DNA of 64,000 nt, from assembly GCF_963966145.1 (NCBI RefSeq), contig NC_091050.1, positions 6,386,001 through 6,450,000 on the forward strand, written 5' to 3'. A program made the translations under genes and the position numbers. How positions within the stretch are numbered: the stretch's first letter is position 1; each line of letters starts with the position of its first letter. This DNA comes from Tenebrio molitor. Lineage: Eukaryota; Arthropoda; Insecta; Coleoptera; Tenebrionidae. Positions 1 to 14,700 of this stretch are shown here, piece after piece. Below the pieces are notes generated by a model. It saw only the letters and a list, made by a program, of their open reading frames with translations. It was not told the DNA's origin and ran no database searches.

Positions 1-3000
1 TAATAGGTACCATCTGAAAGTCAATTTACACAACCATTTATTTTCAGAACGAGTTTTGAATGATAAGAGGAAACATTTTCCTTGCAGTTTTACTTTCTAT
101 GGTCGGGAAACCTTGGTCAGTTTTTTCATCGTCAATGTCGGAATATTATCGTTGAAATTAAGTCGTTAATTAACTGTTCCAAAATTTAATTAAGATCGAT
201 TAATAAAAGATAGTAAAAACTTTGTATAGCCTCTTACGTAACGAAATCAACTTACCTTAAAGGTAAAGTGACATAATAGTCAAATCACAAATGAAATGTA
301 TTTCAGAAGTGAAATTCGAGGGGAAAATGTGGATAGAAAGACAATTTTTTTGAGGTGAGCGTGTACGCGACCTCAGAAGATGCACACAAAGAACCCAAGT
401 GAAGAGAGTTCAACGTGCAGTCACGACACAAACTTTGAACTGTCGCCTTTTTTTGCGGCAATTTCTCATCATATAGCACCAGAAGCTCTTCAGAACTGGT
501 TATCGTCGTCTTAAACCTACTTAGTGCATATTCACGATTTGCCTTGGTGTGTCAAACTACCAATTAAAGAAATTAAAACCCTTTCAAATAAAATCAGGTT
601 GATTGATAACAATTACTTGCTCTAATTGTAATTACGATATTACTCTGTGTTGCAGTTTCAGGCCGACTGGTAAGACCAGTTGTCAGCTTATTGCATCACA
701 AATGAGATTATTTTTTAAGTTAACTACAATACAAACATTGACATATTGACATCACCTACGATTGTGACTGGCATCAAATGTACAAATTGTCACCGCTTAG
801 GTATTTTTATCTGCTGAGCAAGCAACATGACTATTGATTTTAAGAATTTTTATCGCAAACTTATTAAGCAAAAGACGTCAAGAATGCATGACTGAAAACT
901 ATAAGACAAGAAATAATTACTTAACACCAAACAGGTGATCAATACGAGCGGTTGGTTTTTGCTGTTTTAACATTATTAAGTTAGAATGAAACTGAACACA
1001 TTCCTCCAACGACAATGCTATTGTATGAATATGTAACAGGAACCGTTTTGCACATGGAGACCTCTCATATAAGGAGAGGTTGTCCTTCAACCGTTCTTTA
1101 TCCATTCATAAGCAGGATAATATTTGACACGTCATAGTCTGTTGCAACGGTTTTCCTTGCTTCAAGATATTAACAGATACGAGAAATTTAGCCGACGCCT
1201 TTGTCTATAAGAATGATGTGTACGACATAGTTTAACAGATGATTTGACAATTGATAAAAATCATTAATTTGATAATTATATGTTAGCAGTCGCAGAAGTT
1301 TGTAGAGAACAGAGAAAGTGACCAAAAAAATACCTGAAACTTCAAGTAACCAATCAAAGAGCTCTAATTACAGAAGTAGACTTGTGTCTTTCTCGTAAAT
1401 ATAAAGGAAAGTTACAGCTTCTAGCAAAAAACATGCTGGTAGCAATTACTATTTTTGCAATACATTTAACAAAAGTTACCACGTGTAAAATTTAGACAAG
1501 GACGTTATTAAAACAATGAACACGCATCAAATTATTAATTAGCGAATTGAGCAACTGGACAAATTTCACAAAAAAAATCTCGAGATATTGCACAATTAAG
1601 ATAACGCAAACATTACAAAGACTTAACGTTAATGATGCAGTTATAGTTTACCACAAGTACAATATAGAAAATGATGATGTCTTTGTTGTTGCGACGAGGA
1701 GTTAAAAATACCCGAATCATAATTATTGTTGATCGAAGCTTATTGAAATCTTGAAGGTCGCAGTCTGAAATTAGCACTTAATGTGTAAATCTGCAAACAC
1801 GTTCCATATAATCGTTATTAATCATAAACTGGTATTTAAGTTTAAGTCGGAGTCAAAACTTTTCCAACGGTTCTACTAGTTGTGTCACTCTTTCTGAAAA
1901 GCACTGTTTATGCATCATTATAATAAAACCACCAAAGCAATCGTACAAAACGGTGTTATGAATTTTTCCAAGTATTAACGTTAAATCCCCCGGTTCTGTT
2001 CAGTAATTTTCAAAGTTTAATTATCCGTAATAATTTAACACGGCTGTGCTAAAATATTATTATAAATGTTTTTTACCGAAAAATTATGCACAGTGAACCT
2101 ATTATGTGATAAATGGCTTATTGTACAATTCCTGATATTTGAGATGAACGTTCCCACCAGAGTAACGGTAGCGTTGTGTGATTAAGGAAGTGCCTTAAAT
2201 ATACAGGATGATGGCTAGATAGAGTTCATTATTATTAACAGTTAACAATCGAATTTTCTGTAATTAATCATTTGTAAAATAAATGATTTAGTTGCTTAAA
2301 CAAATCACAATTTGGTCAGAAAAGTATCAGGGAAAAAGAAGAAAATAACTAGCATTCGTGCTTGAAATATTGTACAAAAATTGTCTTCAAAATGTTATTA
2401 TGAGTGACACATAATATGCCAGGCAATTTCCAGTAATCACTTTGCCCAATTGAAACTTACAATCACTCTGGTAATAAATACAACTATGTAATACCAAACC
2501 CCTCGAAAACCATTATATAAATATTTTTCATTCCTATGTGTCGATATTATGTTGTAAAACATGTTAATGGCATCACAAATTATGCGATTCTTTTACATAC
2601 AATGTGAATTTAACTTTTCGGCAATACGACCACACACAAACCTTAACCTATGTTAAAATCTACTTAGATGTTCTGTTTCTGTACATTACGAAATAACTAC
2701 TCTTGCAAGATTTTTAATACATAACGCAAACGTGAGTAAAATATAACATTTTATAAGGTTTAAAACGCACTTCCTTTTAGTCTGCCACTCTGCTCGGTGT
2801 GTTACATTACATTATATTATTCTCCATTTGAATATCTGATAAAGCGAGATCAGATATTTACATGTTTACTTTCTTTCTTCAAACATTTTTCGAATTTATA
2901 CACAAAAAAGTTTCGGGTAAAAGTTGTGTTTTATATTGACATTGACCTGGTGTGCAGAACATGCAGTGAACTTTGACAAAACAATTTACAAGGAAAATAT

Positions 3001-6000
3001 GCACAAAAATAATTAATTCAGTAATTATTAATTTTAGCTCCTGCTTGGCATCTCTTTTTTAGGTTAATAACTGTTTTTGCATCATTTCTAAGTTCGTCTT
3101 TCAAACATTTATGTTAGTGAGTAGCTGTGTTCTATAAAAATGACATTTCCTCACTAAGTTTTGTTAGAAAAAATTTGTTTGGTGTTGAATAGTTGTATTC
3201 TAAGTAATAGCACTAATTTATGTTTATCTTTTTTTCATGAAGAATTGTCGCCAATTGTCATAACCTCATAACAGTAACCATTAATAGCTAGACGAAATAA
3301 AAATTGGTGTTTAATGTTTCAACCATTGTTTTAACCCTGCTAAATAGTGATATTGCTTTTTGTTTGTTTTTTTATCACACAGTTAAATCAAATACATACG
3401 AAAAGAACCTAAACGAACATTTTTACTTACTCACTGCTTTCCAATTTGAATATAAACACATAAAATTTCTAGGCGAGTTTGTTTTGATAGAAGAAAGCGA
3501 AATCTATTTCATGAAATTGACCAGTTCTTGCAAATAAAATATTTATTTATTCTTACACGAATACATTAAATTGCCTGTTCACGTTCTTCGATTTGGTTTG
3601 GAAAATCTCCTTTACCATTATACATAATTTACAATTTTATTTGCGGTTTGTTATCTGAATTACAACCATCAGCGCATAACAAAAGAATAAAGGATTTTCC
3701 TAATTGCATGAGATAGGATCAAATGTTTTTTGTATGAACGTTGTACATTTTGTGTGTGTCAAAAATTATACAGTTTTTAATGAGCACCAATGAAAAAGAC
3801 GAAATTTTAATGTTAATCCATTGTAAACAATAGATTTGAAACAAATGTCCAAACTTTATTAAAAAAGACGTTTGATAAAATGCCTGTGTTTTTATTTTGT
3901 TTTGAATAAAAATTATAAACTAAGCAACCTTGTTACAACAACATGTCGAATAATTATGAAAACCTACTACGCAGAAAAATCTTTCTATAATTATAAGATT
4001 ACCAACTGGAGTGATTAAATTGTTAATTTTATTTTGTATCACTTAATCGTTTTTCTTTAGACTATTTAGCAGGTAATTATTCGTCATTAACGTCACGTTG
4101 CATGTATAGCACCACGCTTTTTAAGAAACAAATAGAAATATTCATCGCTTCGGTATTTAGAAAGTGCATTTCACTAAAGAGATCATAAGTCGTATAAAAA
4201 ATTCAACCATAAAATATCCAGCCACCCCAATTAATGTAATTGCAGTTTCGAGTTTCACAATATTGTGACTGGCATATGATAAAATAAAAGTGCATAAAAA
4301 TCATAACCGGCTCCTTATTTGGCAACGTAAAGTCCAAAAACCGGAAACTGGGTTAAAGTTTTTATGTAATTCAACGATCGTTTAAAAAATGCTATTTTAT
4401 TTCACTCAGCCGTCAGCAGACTCGCCATTACCTCGAGCAGCTTTTCTCTCGTTCGGTGTATTGGGAGTGTTTAAGAATGTCAGTAATGTCAATCCGAGAT
4501 GTAGATGTACATAATTCAGTGGGCGGCAAAAGGAAAATGGTTGACTTAATAAATCTAAGAAGTCTTTAATTGAGTGACTGTTGCAACTCTTTGACAATGT
4601 GCCGTATTTTCACCTCTGCCACAGTTAATTAAATTATTGTTAGAGCTGCAGTGTGGTTGACCGCTGTGATGAGACCATTATTTCTATCTAAACATCGGAA
4701 AAGAAAGTAATCAAGTGTAGATGGGATGGTAAATTGCCGTTCAAAATGCAGAGCATTAGCTTACTTTTACTTATGCAACAAAAACACAAACAAAATAATA
4801 AAGAATGAATCAAAGCGACAGTAAAAATGAAAGTTGTGGAAGCAGATTGCTGTAGAAAAGATGAACCTTCTTGTGATAAGTTAATTTGATGTAAAAACGT
4901 ATGACTTTGGCTCGTTTCCTAGGAAATTAAGATGTACAACGTGAAAGTGCAACAGTTGGCCATGATGAAATTCCTTGCCCATAAATTTCTAAAACATTCT
5001 ATCAATTTCCAAATGGATCGAGACAACATTCTTCTTTGGAATAATAGGTCTACTGTTGTATATTACATTAATTTAGTTAAGATTCTTAAGCGAATACTTG
5101 GCTTAGCGGTCCAATCCCATTTCTGTGGATTTGCATAGATATAACCGCTTATAGATGCACAAATTTTTGTTCGTTTAGTCAGACACGCCATGGTATAGAA
5201 CAACCACCACAAAAAACACATTTCCAATTCCGATGGGGAGCGCCAGAGCAGAATAATCATCAATCTGAGGCTATTCAGTGGTAAATATCTTTGTTTACAT
5301 CGGCGGCGGATTATGTCGATTTAATCTTTCTTGCATGGAGGCCAACTTATTATTAATATTACTTTCAAAATTACGAACGTTCGCGTAAAAAGTAAGAGAC
5401 TCATTTCACACTTCACACTCGACCAGTTTATTCTGCACAAGCATAATACAAAATTCTCAGAAGTTTTCTGTTTGCAGTTGGGATAATTAAAACAGATTAC
5501 GCAATGCTATAGTGACATAATTGAATTACTTTTATGCCGTTTACTTAATTTCAATTTCCAATCGATTTTATGTTAATCTAAGCGCAGCAATGGTCGCATG
5601 ACGATCCTTTTCGAGACGACACCATTTCAGTCCAACGATAACACCGCTACATCTGCACAAAACTACGCCCCAGAACTGAAATGTAATTGTGTGTATAATT
5701 CTGCGGGACACTTTCACATGTAGAGATAACTCTGTAGTGCCCACTTATTTTCCAACGCATGTGGGCTCGAGATATAGATTTGTGTCATTTTTGATGTTCC
5801 ACTTTACTGAATGAAATTCGAGAAACGCAGATAAAAGTAGAAACCACAAGAGCCAAAGGACAAAGATCAAATCTTCTTCATTTTTTTAATGATCTTGACC
5901 TTGCTGAGTGCTCATTACGTAACTAAGAGATAGACACCCATAAATGTGGTTAAGCGTTAAATCCACAGTACAACAAACAATTCCACAGACATAATCGTGT

Positions 6001-9000
6001 GTAATTTTCGAACCAAAAAAGTGGAAACGGTTGCATCACCTTCTCAAAAGTATGAAATAGATAATTATTTCCTCTCGCTCCGATGAGGTCGCCAATTTTT
6101 TATTTCTCATCACAAAATGTCACAAACATCTACGCACTGTTTGACATTTAGACGTGGAGATCTTCTGTCGGAATAACATTCCGTTATAACCCATAGGCGA
6201 GATGCATAGATTCACGTTTGAAACGAAAGTGAAACGTGGTCGATACACATTGCATCGTACCTTTTAAGGTCGACATTGTTGTATTAGGTTGGTGTCTTTG
6301 AGATTCCGCGCGTTCCTCTCGACACAGTTTTCTTCTGAGAACGGAAAAAGTTACTCACCTCGGCGGTACAGTTAAGACCACCCCATATGTGCTTGGGCCG
6401 ATACATCAACTGGTTACACAAACCAACCGAATCAATTTTTGCAACGAGGCCATACCTATATCCACCTTAATTTATAATGCCTAGGTATGGCTGTTCTAGT
6501 TGGCGAAAATTGTCATAAATTATCAGTGGATGTGGTGGGCACCGCGTGCCAAGGATTTATTTGCGGACATTGTTCAAGTGACCGAAGAAAAGGAATTTTA
6601 TATAACGATAATATCTGCAGAAAAAAGTGAAAGGGATTTGGTAACTAAGTACGAATTCTTTCCGTTACACTTGTGGGTCAAGTTCAGATCTAATTGATTT
6701 CGGCTCGGTTGCGAGAACCAAGAGAGTCGACTTTGTTGCAAAAGCCGTTGCAGGATTCGTCGCCGAAGAACAATAGCGCCGGTGAGGTTAGAGTTGAGGA
6801 ACGGTTGACGTCATAAGCTAGCCGTGGATGATGTTTTCAGTCTGGACACGATCGGGAGTTGTTGGTTTCTTCTGTTCGTCTGCAACATGGCATTAAGGCT
6901 ACGGTAATTGCAGAGACGCCTACAACGTTTATTGGTTCGGTTTTGCATTTATGGTCGTATGTCTGAAAGTGAGGTTAATGTTCTTTGACTCGGCATAATC
7001 CTGTCTTGAGTTCTGCTATTCTTCCGCAGTTTATCAATTGTTTGGCGTTATTAGGAAGTCCGCTCTGGGGAAAAAACTGGAATGCGTTGTTCGAATGTTT
7101 CATGGTCAAAACACCGGACAAATTTAAATAATTCTGCAGGACCTGTAATTTTACATTCGAATGTCACTTTTTTTAAAACCGATCCAATCTATGTTGAATT
7201 TTTGACAGACTTTCCACTGGCGCCGACGATGTCCGAGCTGACCCTAACGACATTTACAATAATTAGGTTTATTATCGTTCGTATTATAAAACAATGTTTT
7301 TCAAAGACACGATAATAATAATTATCGGTAAGGTAACTCACCGTCCTTGTTAAATCATCATTTAATGTAATTATGTTAGGTATAGGAGAAACATTTCTCT
7401 AGTTTGTTAATAACAAAAAATATTTATTTATGACATTAATGCGCTTCGACATGCGCGAGATGTTCGCGTAATGATGATAATTTAGAATGATTATAACATT
7501 AAGTCAGTCGTAATTGCAAGCTCAAACAAAAATGACCTTGACTTAACACCGAATTTTATCATATCAATCTGGTTCAATTTCCGGTAGTGCTATTGTAAAA
7601 AATGCAACAGAGCTTAAAAACGCAAAGCAGCGGAGTAGCAATAAAAGGAAATTAGTGTGAAGTCCATTCTTGATCTTAATAACCAAGTATAAATAATAAG
7701 ACACAAAAAAATGTATTTGCATAATGATGAACCAAGACAAAATAATATTATTCAGTTGTTAAAAAAATGTAATTTATCTTAGGAGGAAAATAAAGTAATT
7801 ATTTTATTGTTTAGTGTGTTACCCAATGAAATGTACCATTTCTTGTAAGCATTCCGACTTTTGAAACAAAAGATTTCATTTCATTACAGTATAACTGTCC
7901 CTTTGTCTAACTATTTCACAATTTCAATAGACTTTCAAATTACTACTATTAATAGTGTTGTAACAATTTATGACTTTTTTGCATTTTGCATTTCAAGTCA
8001 GGTTTGCCTACCTACCGACTTAATTAAAACTGTAACTGTGCTGACATTTAATGCTTCGAACCAGTTTAAAAATTTACAGAAAAGTGGGTGAATTTATGAC
8101 AAACGTAAACCAAAATTAGATCATTGTTAAGGTACATTTTTGTAAACAATATTAAATTTGGCAATGAACAGAAAAGGAGTATAGTAAAGCACTTCCTTAT
8201 TGCCCCACTTCAATTAATTTGACACTATGTATTTAGGAACCACAGAAATTTGTGTGAAGCTCAAAAACACAATAAAGTTTATTTTGGATTACAGATATAA
8301 AAACCATTAAAATTCGACATGGTCATTTATGTCACTCGTTTGTCAACATAACACTTAAATCTTATTTAAAACCTGTTAAATAAATATTAGTATTAAATGT
8401 AGGACAAAGTTATTAATTAAGAGATTACAACAACGTGTTTGGTATTTTAGCGATATATTCAAATGTCAGTGGACGATGATGATTCTATCTCCGAACTTGA
8501 AGATTTGTTAGACAACCATAATTATTATTCTGTATACCCACATAACAAAAAATTGTTTTGTAACCACATCACCCTTTTTTTCTATTGTATTATACAGACA
8601 CATTCTTTTTTAACAAGAGTAACACCTCCGCCTGGTTTTGACACATTGCCAGCCACTTTCTTTAAATATGGTTACAACAAGACTCTAACCAACCTACCAT
8701 TAGAAAATTTCCTAATCGTTTATTATTTAATTTTTTGGTAAACAAAGAATACTGATCTCCCTTTAAGAAATGACCTTCGCAACGACATAACGTATCTATT
8801 GGTCGAATGACATGAACATTATTTGATTATATCTTGGTTCAGAATAGCCATAACAACAGCAAATTAGTGTATTGACCTTTTAACAAAGGTACCTTTCCAA
8901 AATCGGCACAGTTAATGTAACTAAAAACGGAGAACATGTTTTGGACGTGGGCTCTCATGAAAGAAGTGATCCATAAATTATCTAGAGTGATGTTCCTGTA

Positions 9001-9999
9001 CATAAAAATACAACATTTATATAGATATAATGGAATCAAATGCTAGACAGCCGGGAGATGGTATTTCAACTCTGTAAAAAATATGTATGTGCCAATTTAT
9101 AATTACATACGTAAGGTGCAGAGAAATACAAAAATTGTAATTTGAAACTGATCACTAAACTATTAAAAATATATTCATTCGAAGCCGTAAAACGTGTCGA
9201 GTTGAAATCAAATCAATTTTTGGAAATATTGGACAACTAATTCCAGTTCTGTCATCATTATGTAAATAATTCTATAATTTTTGTTCACGATACCTACTAA
9301 ATTTCCTTCCACTAAATGGATTATATACCAATCACTTTTTTAAGTGTTACTAATAAATTTATGGTGTGCGCCAACCACAAACCGTCCATTAGGAGATACA
9401 TGTATTGAAATGAGATTGAAAAAAATGTGCTCCAATAAGTTCGCCTACTATTTGTATAAGTATGACCTAATAAAATCTCTTATTAACACGTATTTGATGA
9501 TTCAGTTTCTGTATTGATAATGGCAGCACCGAACGAACCAACAATTAGAGTGAGAACACAACACAAGACAAATTTGTATCAAACAAACTGCCAAGGAACA
9601 ATAACCTAGTGGTATTTATGAGACAAATCTAAGTGTTACTTTTTAATATCAGCACGAAGAACTGAAAACGTGCGACTTGCCTTAGTATTTCTGTGTAGCA
9701 GTAAACAGTAAACTCACTTGTGGCACGTTGGTATGGCAATTTAGATAAAGTTTGAAAAATTCATACAGAAACGGAGGAAATATTATGTCTACCTGCAATC
9801 TGTCAACGTTTCTGTGGTTTTATGATGGAATACAACAAAAAAATAGTCAAATTACTAAAATATTCTTCTAGAACCACTTTTTGTGAAAAAATAGAATCTA
9901 GGATTTGAAAAAATGGTGGGTACCAAATAATGATAGTGTGGGAGAGCGGAGTTTATCTAAGATAGCCTGTGCAAGCTATCATTTTCATAAATTCGTTAA

Positions 10000-10520
10000 T
10001 AAGACATAATGGCGACTCGAGGGGAGGCTGATAGATCAATGACTCAATGAGTGTTGGTGGGAAAATAATGGCCGTCGGCGGGGAGCTATTCGTGTCAACC
10101 CAATTTCGGAAACCGAACCACCGATGAAGTCCGCCGTGCGAATTTCGTCGAAAAACTGGTCGGCGGCGGCCGTTTTACATGCATACGTACACAAGATCAA
10201 CGGCAATACGTGACCATGTCCGCCAACGGCTATGACCAGACATCCTAAACCAAGAGCGAGAGAGTGGTTGACCTTGATAGTCCCACCAACTGTTCGATGG
10301 GAAGGAAAAGAACCCAACCGTTTCGCCTGTCCAAGAAACACAATTCCGTAACTACCATTACTCATATCGCATAAAACGAACTCACCGACTGCAGTTCCTA
10401 TAAGTTCTTAGTTCATTGTTTCAAGATCGAGACGGTTACTGGACTGAAGAAAAACAAAGCTCGTCTGCGTTTCCTGCACGAGCGAGATGTCGGCGAGCTT
10501 TAACCGTCTCAGATCTACAA
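10000..10520. promoter_or_regulatory. GC-rich block, candidate promoter/regulatory region
   Basis: This is the most GC-rich stretch of the first 11 kb. It contains ATGGC/GCCAT-type cores near 10008 and 10068, GAGAG near 10256 and a compound hairpin at 10425-10516. It lies about 1.2-1.7 kb upstream of the start codon at 11737, so it may be a promoter or response element of the large transmembrane gene. A 109-codon minus-strand frame (10036-10365) overlaps it but looks like a by-product of the base composition. The role is inferred. Confidence 0.3.
10425..10516. repeat. Compound inverted repeat (hairpin)
   Basis: The left arm AGATCGAGACGGTTA (from 10425) pairs with TAACCGTCTCAGATCT (10501-10516), differing only by one extra base. 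Inside it, AAAGCTCG (10456-10463) pairs with CGAGCTTT (10494-10501). The two right arms abut directly, while the left arms are separated by a bulge of about 17 nt. Confidence 0.75.
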
Positions 10521-11399
10521 AAAGATAAAACTGAAAAGAGCTTCCTCCCTGTCAACTTGTAAAAACCATATACTACTTAATCTCTAGCACTTTAGTAATT
10601 ACGGTCAAGGTACGAAATTAACTGGCGTTACGGCTAGGTACTAGTTATCTTTTTTAGTCCTCTTTTCCACTTAATAGTATTTACACTGAGAATATATCGC
10701 CTCACGGAAAAAGGGTAAAGTAACTGGGTATTTATCGTAATAGCTATTTGGGAAAAATCGCAGCGTAAAATACCTTGCGGTTGAGAGATGCAATAAGGAC
10801 ACTCATAGCGTTACTGCATTAGCAAACAATAAAAATCCAGGTCGGAACTGCTGCGTGGGTAGCTTAGGTAGTTGCAAGGATTATAATGCACGATCTAATC
10901 ACGTAATACTCACTGAAAGTAACGTTCATAGCCAAGTCTAATTGTATTGTGAGTTCGACTTCCGTCATCTCATAGTATTCACACGCGTTTCTTGACTTTG
11001 TCTCAAGCATCCAACAGTTTATAAATTTATTATGTAATGATGATAATTAGAATAGCAACGGAACGTACCAGATTCACACAATGAATGAAACCTGTAATTT
11101 AGACGGATGGATCCTGACGGATGTGTGGTAGGTGTGTGTTCACTTTGTTTTGTCTTAATGGATGCAACATTTTTACGGAGTTTATCAAAATTCATTTTCC
11201 CGTCATTGTTTAGAAGAAATTGCTGTTTGGTCATTTTTCATCTTAGTTTCTAATCATTTTGCAATCACAATCAAGAGATCCGATCGTAATGTTAATCTGG
11301 CATATAATTTTCCATAAAATGGTTCTTTGTTCCACCGCCACAAAATTTTATTATCCAGCAATTTACGGCAATCTGGACAAGTGATTACGAGAATTGGTC

Positions 11400-11538
11400 T
11401 CGTCCGTAAGATTCAACAATTATTTATCTGTTCGGCGAGTCGTAAGGTGCAGCCGAGAAAAGTATGTGTGTTTCGGGGTTGGCACGGGCGTGAGAGTAGC
11501 TCTTCGCGTCTGGCTCGATCCCCTCGAGGGCCTAGCAG
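11400..11538 (+). other. Candidate 5'UTR exon of the transmembrane pseudoprotease gene
   Basis: The coding exon starts right after an acceptor (tttgcag, ending 11734), only 2 nt before the ATG at 11737, so an upstream untranslated exon must exist. The nearest good donor is GCAG|GTGAAA with exon end 11538, in a GC-richer stretch. This would give a 196-bp intron. The left boundary given here is arbitrary. Confidence 0.35.
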
Positions 11539-11736
11539 GTGAAATGCTCTCTCCATTCATGCATCACTTTGAATTCCAAACCGAAAGAAAATAAAACCAC
11601 TCGAAGCACACCGGGAGAAAGGATTTTTTATCATAGGTGCATTTCGACACCTTATCTGTTATTCACTCGGCACCAATTCCTGCCAGTGAAAGTACGCTCT
11701 TCCAATTAATCTTATGCACATTTTTGGTTTGCAGAA

Positions 11737-14700
11737 ATGGACGCTGACAGCAGCTACGGCGGCAGCGACACCGCTCAAGATTCGCACTCGGGCCACGATA
11801 ACAGTTCCTCGTTAGAAACCACCCATAATGACGTTTCGACAACCGTCAATGACGTGGACACCCAACAGCAAGAGCCCAACAACTTCTACCACAAGAACGA
11901 AATCACCCTTCCAGTGAACTACGACGAGACGGATTTCCAAGAGAACAAGTCCCCCAAGCAGCCTCACTACATGTCGACGGCTAATCTGAACATCAACGAC
12001 ACCCTAGAACACCACAGTAATCTCGAAGAGATGAGCAAGAACTACAAGAGCACGAATTACTTAAACGAATCACCGAAGATGAGGAAAAAGTCAGACGCGG
12101 GGGTCGACAATCCTGCTTTCCAGGAGGAAGAGTACAAACCGGAAGTCAAGTCGACTTTCGATAATAATAAGCCATATAATGGAGACTTGAACTCGTCAGC
12201 GATGCTGGGACTGACGTCACCAAATAAGAATGATGAGCCCTTGACTGAAGCTGTTAATTTAGAATTAATCAATCTCAAGCCGACAGGAAAAGATGTGACT
12301 GGGGCTTACGAGAATGGCACAAATGGAATGACTAGCATTCCTGTTAAAAAAGAGAATGACGCTGAGATTGGTAATCCTTACGATGAGTATTTTGTTCCTG
12401 TTAACGAGCACCGAAAATACATGAGGTGAGTAATATTTTTCAGTTTCTAAGCTTCAATTAAAATTGACTCGTCTGTGGCTATAATTTAAAAAGAGACAAC
12501 GAGATATTACCAAGAGAATCTAAACACATCACACTAAAACATTTTTAAATTCGAATGCATCTACTACATACTAGTCCTGTATGTTTCTATAAATCTATTT
12601 AAAGGAACTGACTGTGCCTGTTAAAATGCACAATGTGAAACTAATGTATTTAATGAATTGTCTTTAGAAAAAGTTCCACAATTCAAGAACTAAATAGAAC
12701 AGTATTATTGTAAAAAATCCTTATTTTTTCTAAAAATTTAGTAGTATGTATATAAAAATATGTTCTGCATTATGGATAACGCAGATTTGTGAAATTTCGT
12801 GATTCATGTTTTAGTAAAAAAAGTAAAAGAAACAAATATATTTTTAAATTATGTAGACCATAAACGGTTGAAGGACGTAAATCTTTGAATGAATAATCTA
12901 CAATGGAAAATTTTAATAAATAATTATTATAAGGCAACATTTTAAAAATTACACGATCAAAGAACACAAAAACTGAAGTCTTCAAAATTTTAAAATACTT
13001 AATTTTGAAACGAACGTAATTTATAAAATTTGAAACGTTTGTAATCTTAAACTTTTCCGTAAATTCTAAACCCATTAAGTTTTTAATAACAATCATTAAA
13101 AGCCACAATGCTGTATCATTTCATTTACAACCAACAAAACATTGTAAAGTTCTAGTTGCCAGTAAAATGAAATCAGCATATAGCAGTTTTTTAAACAATT
13201 AACTAGAAACAGTATTATTTTTGGTTATAAAACACGTTCTATGGTGTTTAGAAATCGTTAGAATATAATTACAATTCGATAGAATTCTTGTGGACAATTT
13301 TACAAATTTAGTCCTTATTACGCAAAGTAACTGATATATTTCATTAAGGATGCAAATGAATCTCTGTTACAGTTGGTTGCAAAAAAAACAGGAACTGTCA
13401 GAATAAAATTGACACATTTTTACATTTTTCCATAGTGTGAAACCTTCTTACGAGAGATAGGTTAGAATTATTGTCAAAATTCAGTGATATTTAAAAAAAT
13501 TATTTGATAGATATTGTCAAGTGGACAATTAATTGACAAATGTGTAAAATTGTAACTCAAAATAAATATTTTTTCAAAATATTTGTTGTTTGTTGTCTGA
13601 AAATAGTTTGTTGCGACATTTAGAATGATTAAAATAGACACAATGTATGAAATTTAAAATACGATCTCATTTTAAAACTATACTGAACTGAGGTCACTGC
13701 TATTCGTTCCTACTCCCTAGTGCAAATTTTACAAAATCGTGTGGTATAAGTTATATTTTGGAGAAAACCGTTCATAGAGTCAAATGTCAAAAACCGTCAA
13801 ATTAGATCGTATAATCATGAAATCCGCAACAAGACCTATTTAAAGCGTGCAAATGTAATTGCGGTAACTGTCAGACATACAATAATTGGTTGAACGGCCC
13901 TGCGGACAAAGCTCAAAGCTGCCAACAATATAAAGCAGAAAGTACTAGAAGATAACTCTGCCAACTTTATTTTTATCTAGTGGACGGATAGTAATGATCT
14001 CCACTGTACATATCGTAATATGTAGTTATTTATGCACCAAAGGTGCACTTCTTTTACCGAGAATTGTATACCAAGCCGCACAAAATCATTCAAAGTAAAA
14101 AAACACTACGTTTCAAGGTACGGTCGGTGGACAAATAAAACTGGGACACTCAAAATTTAATCAATGTAAATTAGACCATTGAATTGTCAATATATTTGTC
14201 AGTCTCTATATAATATGTCATACTAAAGTTAACCTATTTGTGATAAAGTCGTAATTAAACGATGCAAATTTGTAAATTTTGACTTATGTGTCTGTCATTT
14301 TTGTCCCAGTTTTATTTGTCCATCGACGGTACATAAAATTTTTGATTGAATGTTTTGACAGTTTTGACGTTCCTTGACGTTTAATGTCAATAAATAAAAT
14401 TTTGTAATGTTTACGTAAACTGTTTATTGAATTATGATTTTTCTATTGTTTTGTTTACATCCAGCGGGTCCTTTTATTTTTTTTTTTTGCCCTTGACTAT
14501 AAGTGCTCGTTACGGACCTAAATTTTGAGTTCAAATAGTCCACTTGCGATGCTGGCTGTAGAAAAAGCTATTCTTAAATCAGGGAGAACAATTAGATCGC
14601 TTTTAGAAACATGGAATTTCTACTATTATGCAAGCTTGCATAATTCGAAGATTTCATGCAACACTTAATAAAAGCTCAGTTTTATGAAACATTCGCCCAA

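Larger units (their letters stand above)
1..11400. other. Non-coding 5' flank
   Basis: No gene could be supported here. Open frames are short, AT-rich and lack matching splice sites or recognisable domains. Less AT-rich patches at about 4400-4600, 5070-5300, 5580-5700, 6100-7080 and 10000-10520 stand out from the background. They could be cis-regulatory elements or decayed mobile DNA. The block at 10000-10520 is described separately. Confidence 0.6.

Noticed and set aside
6348..6440. Minus-strand mini-exon ending in a perfect donor (ACCGCCGAG|GTGAGT)
   Set aside because: The frame is only about 35 codons, has no acceptor upstream and no partner exon on the minus strand nearby.
10036..10365. 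109-codon minus-strand frame
   Set aside because: It lies in a GC-rich block where long frames are expected; no domain, and Ser/Gly/Leu-rich as base composition predicts.
12770..13108. 112-codon minus-strand frame inside the pseudoprotease intron
   Set aside because: Phe/Lys/Asn-rich product typical of AT-rich noise; no splice or promoter context.
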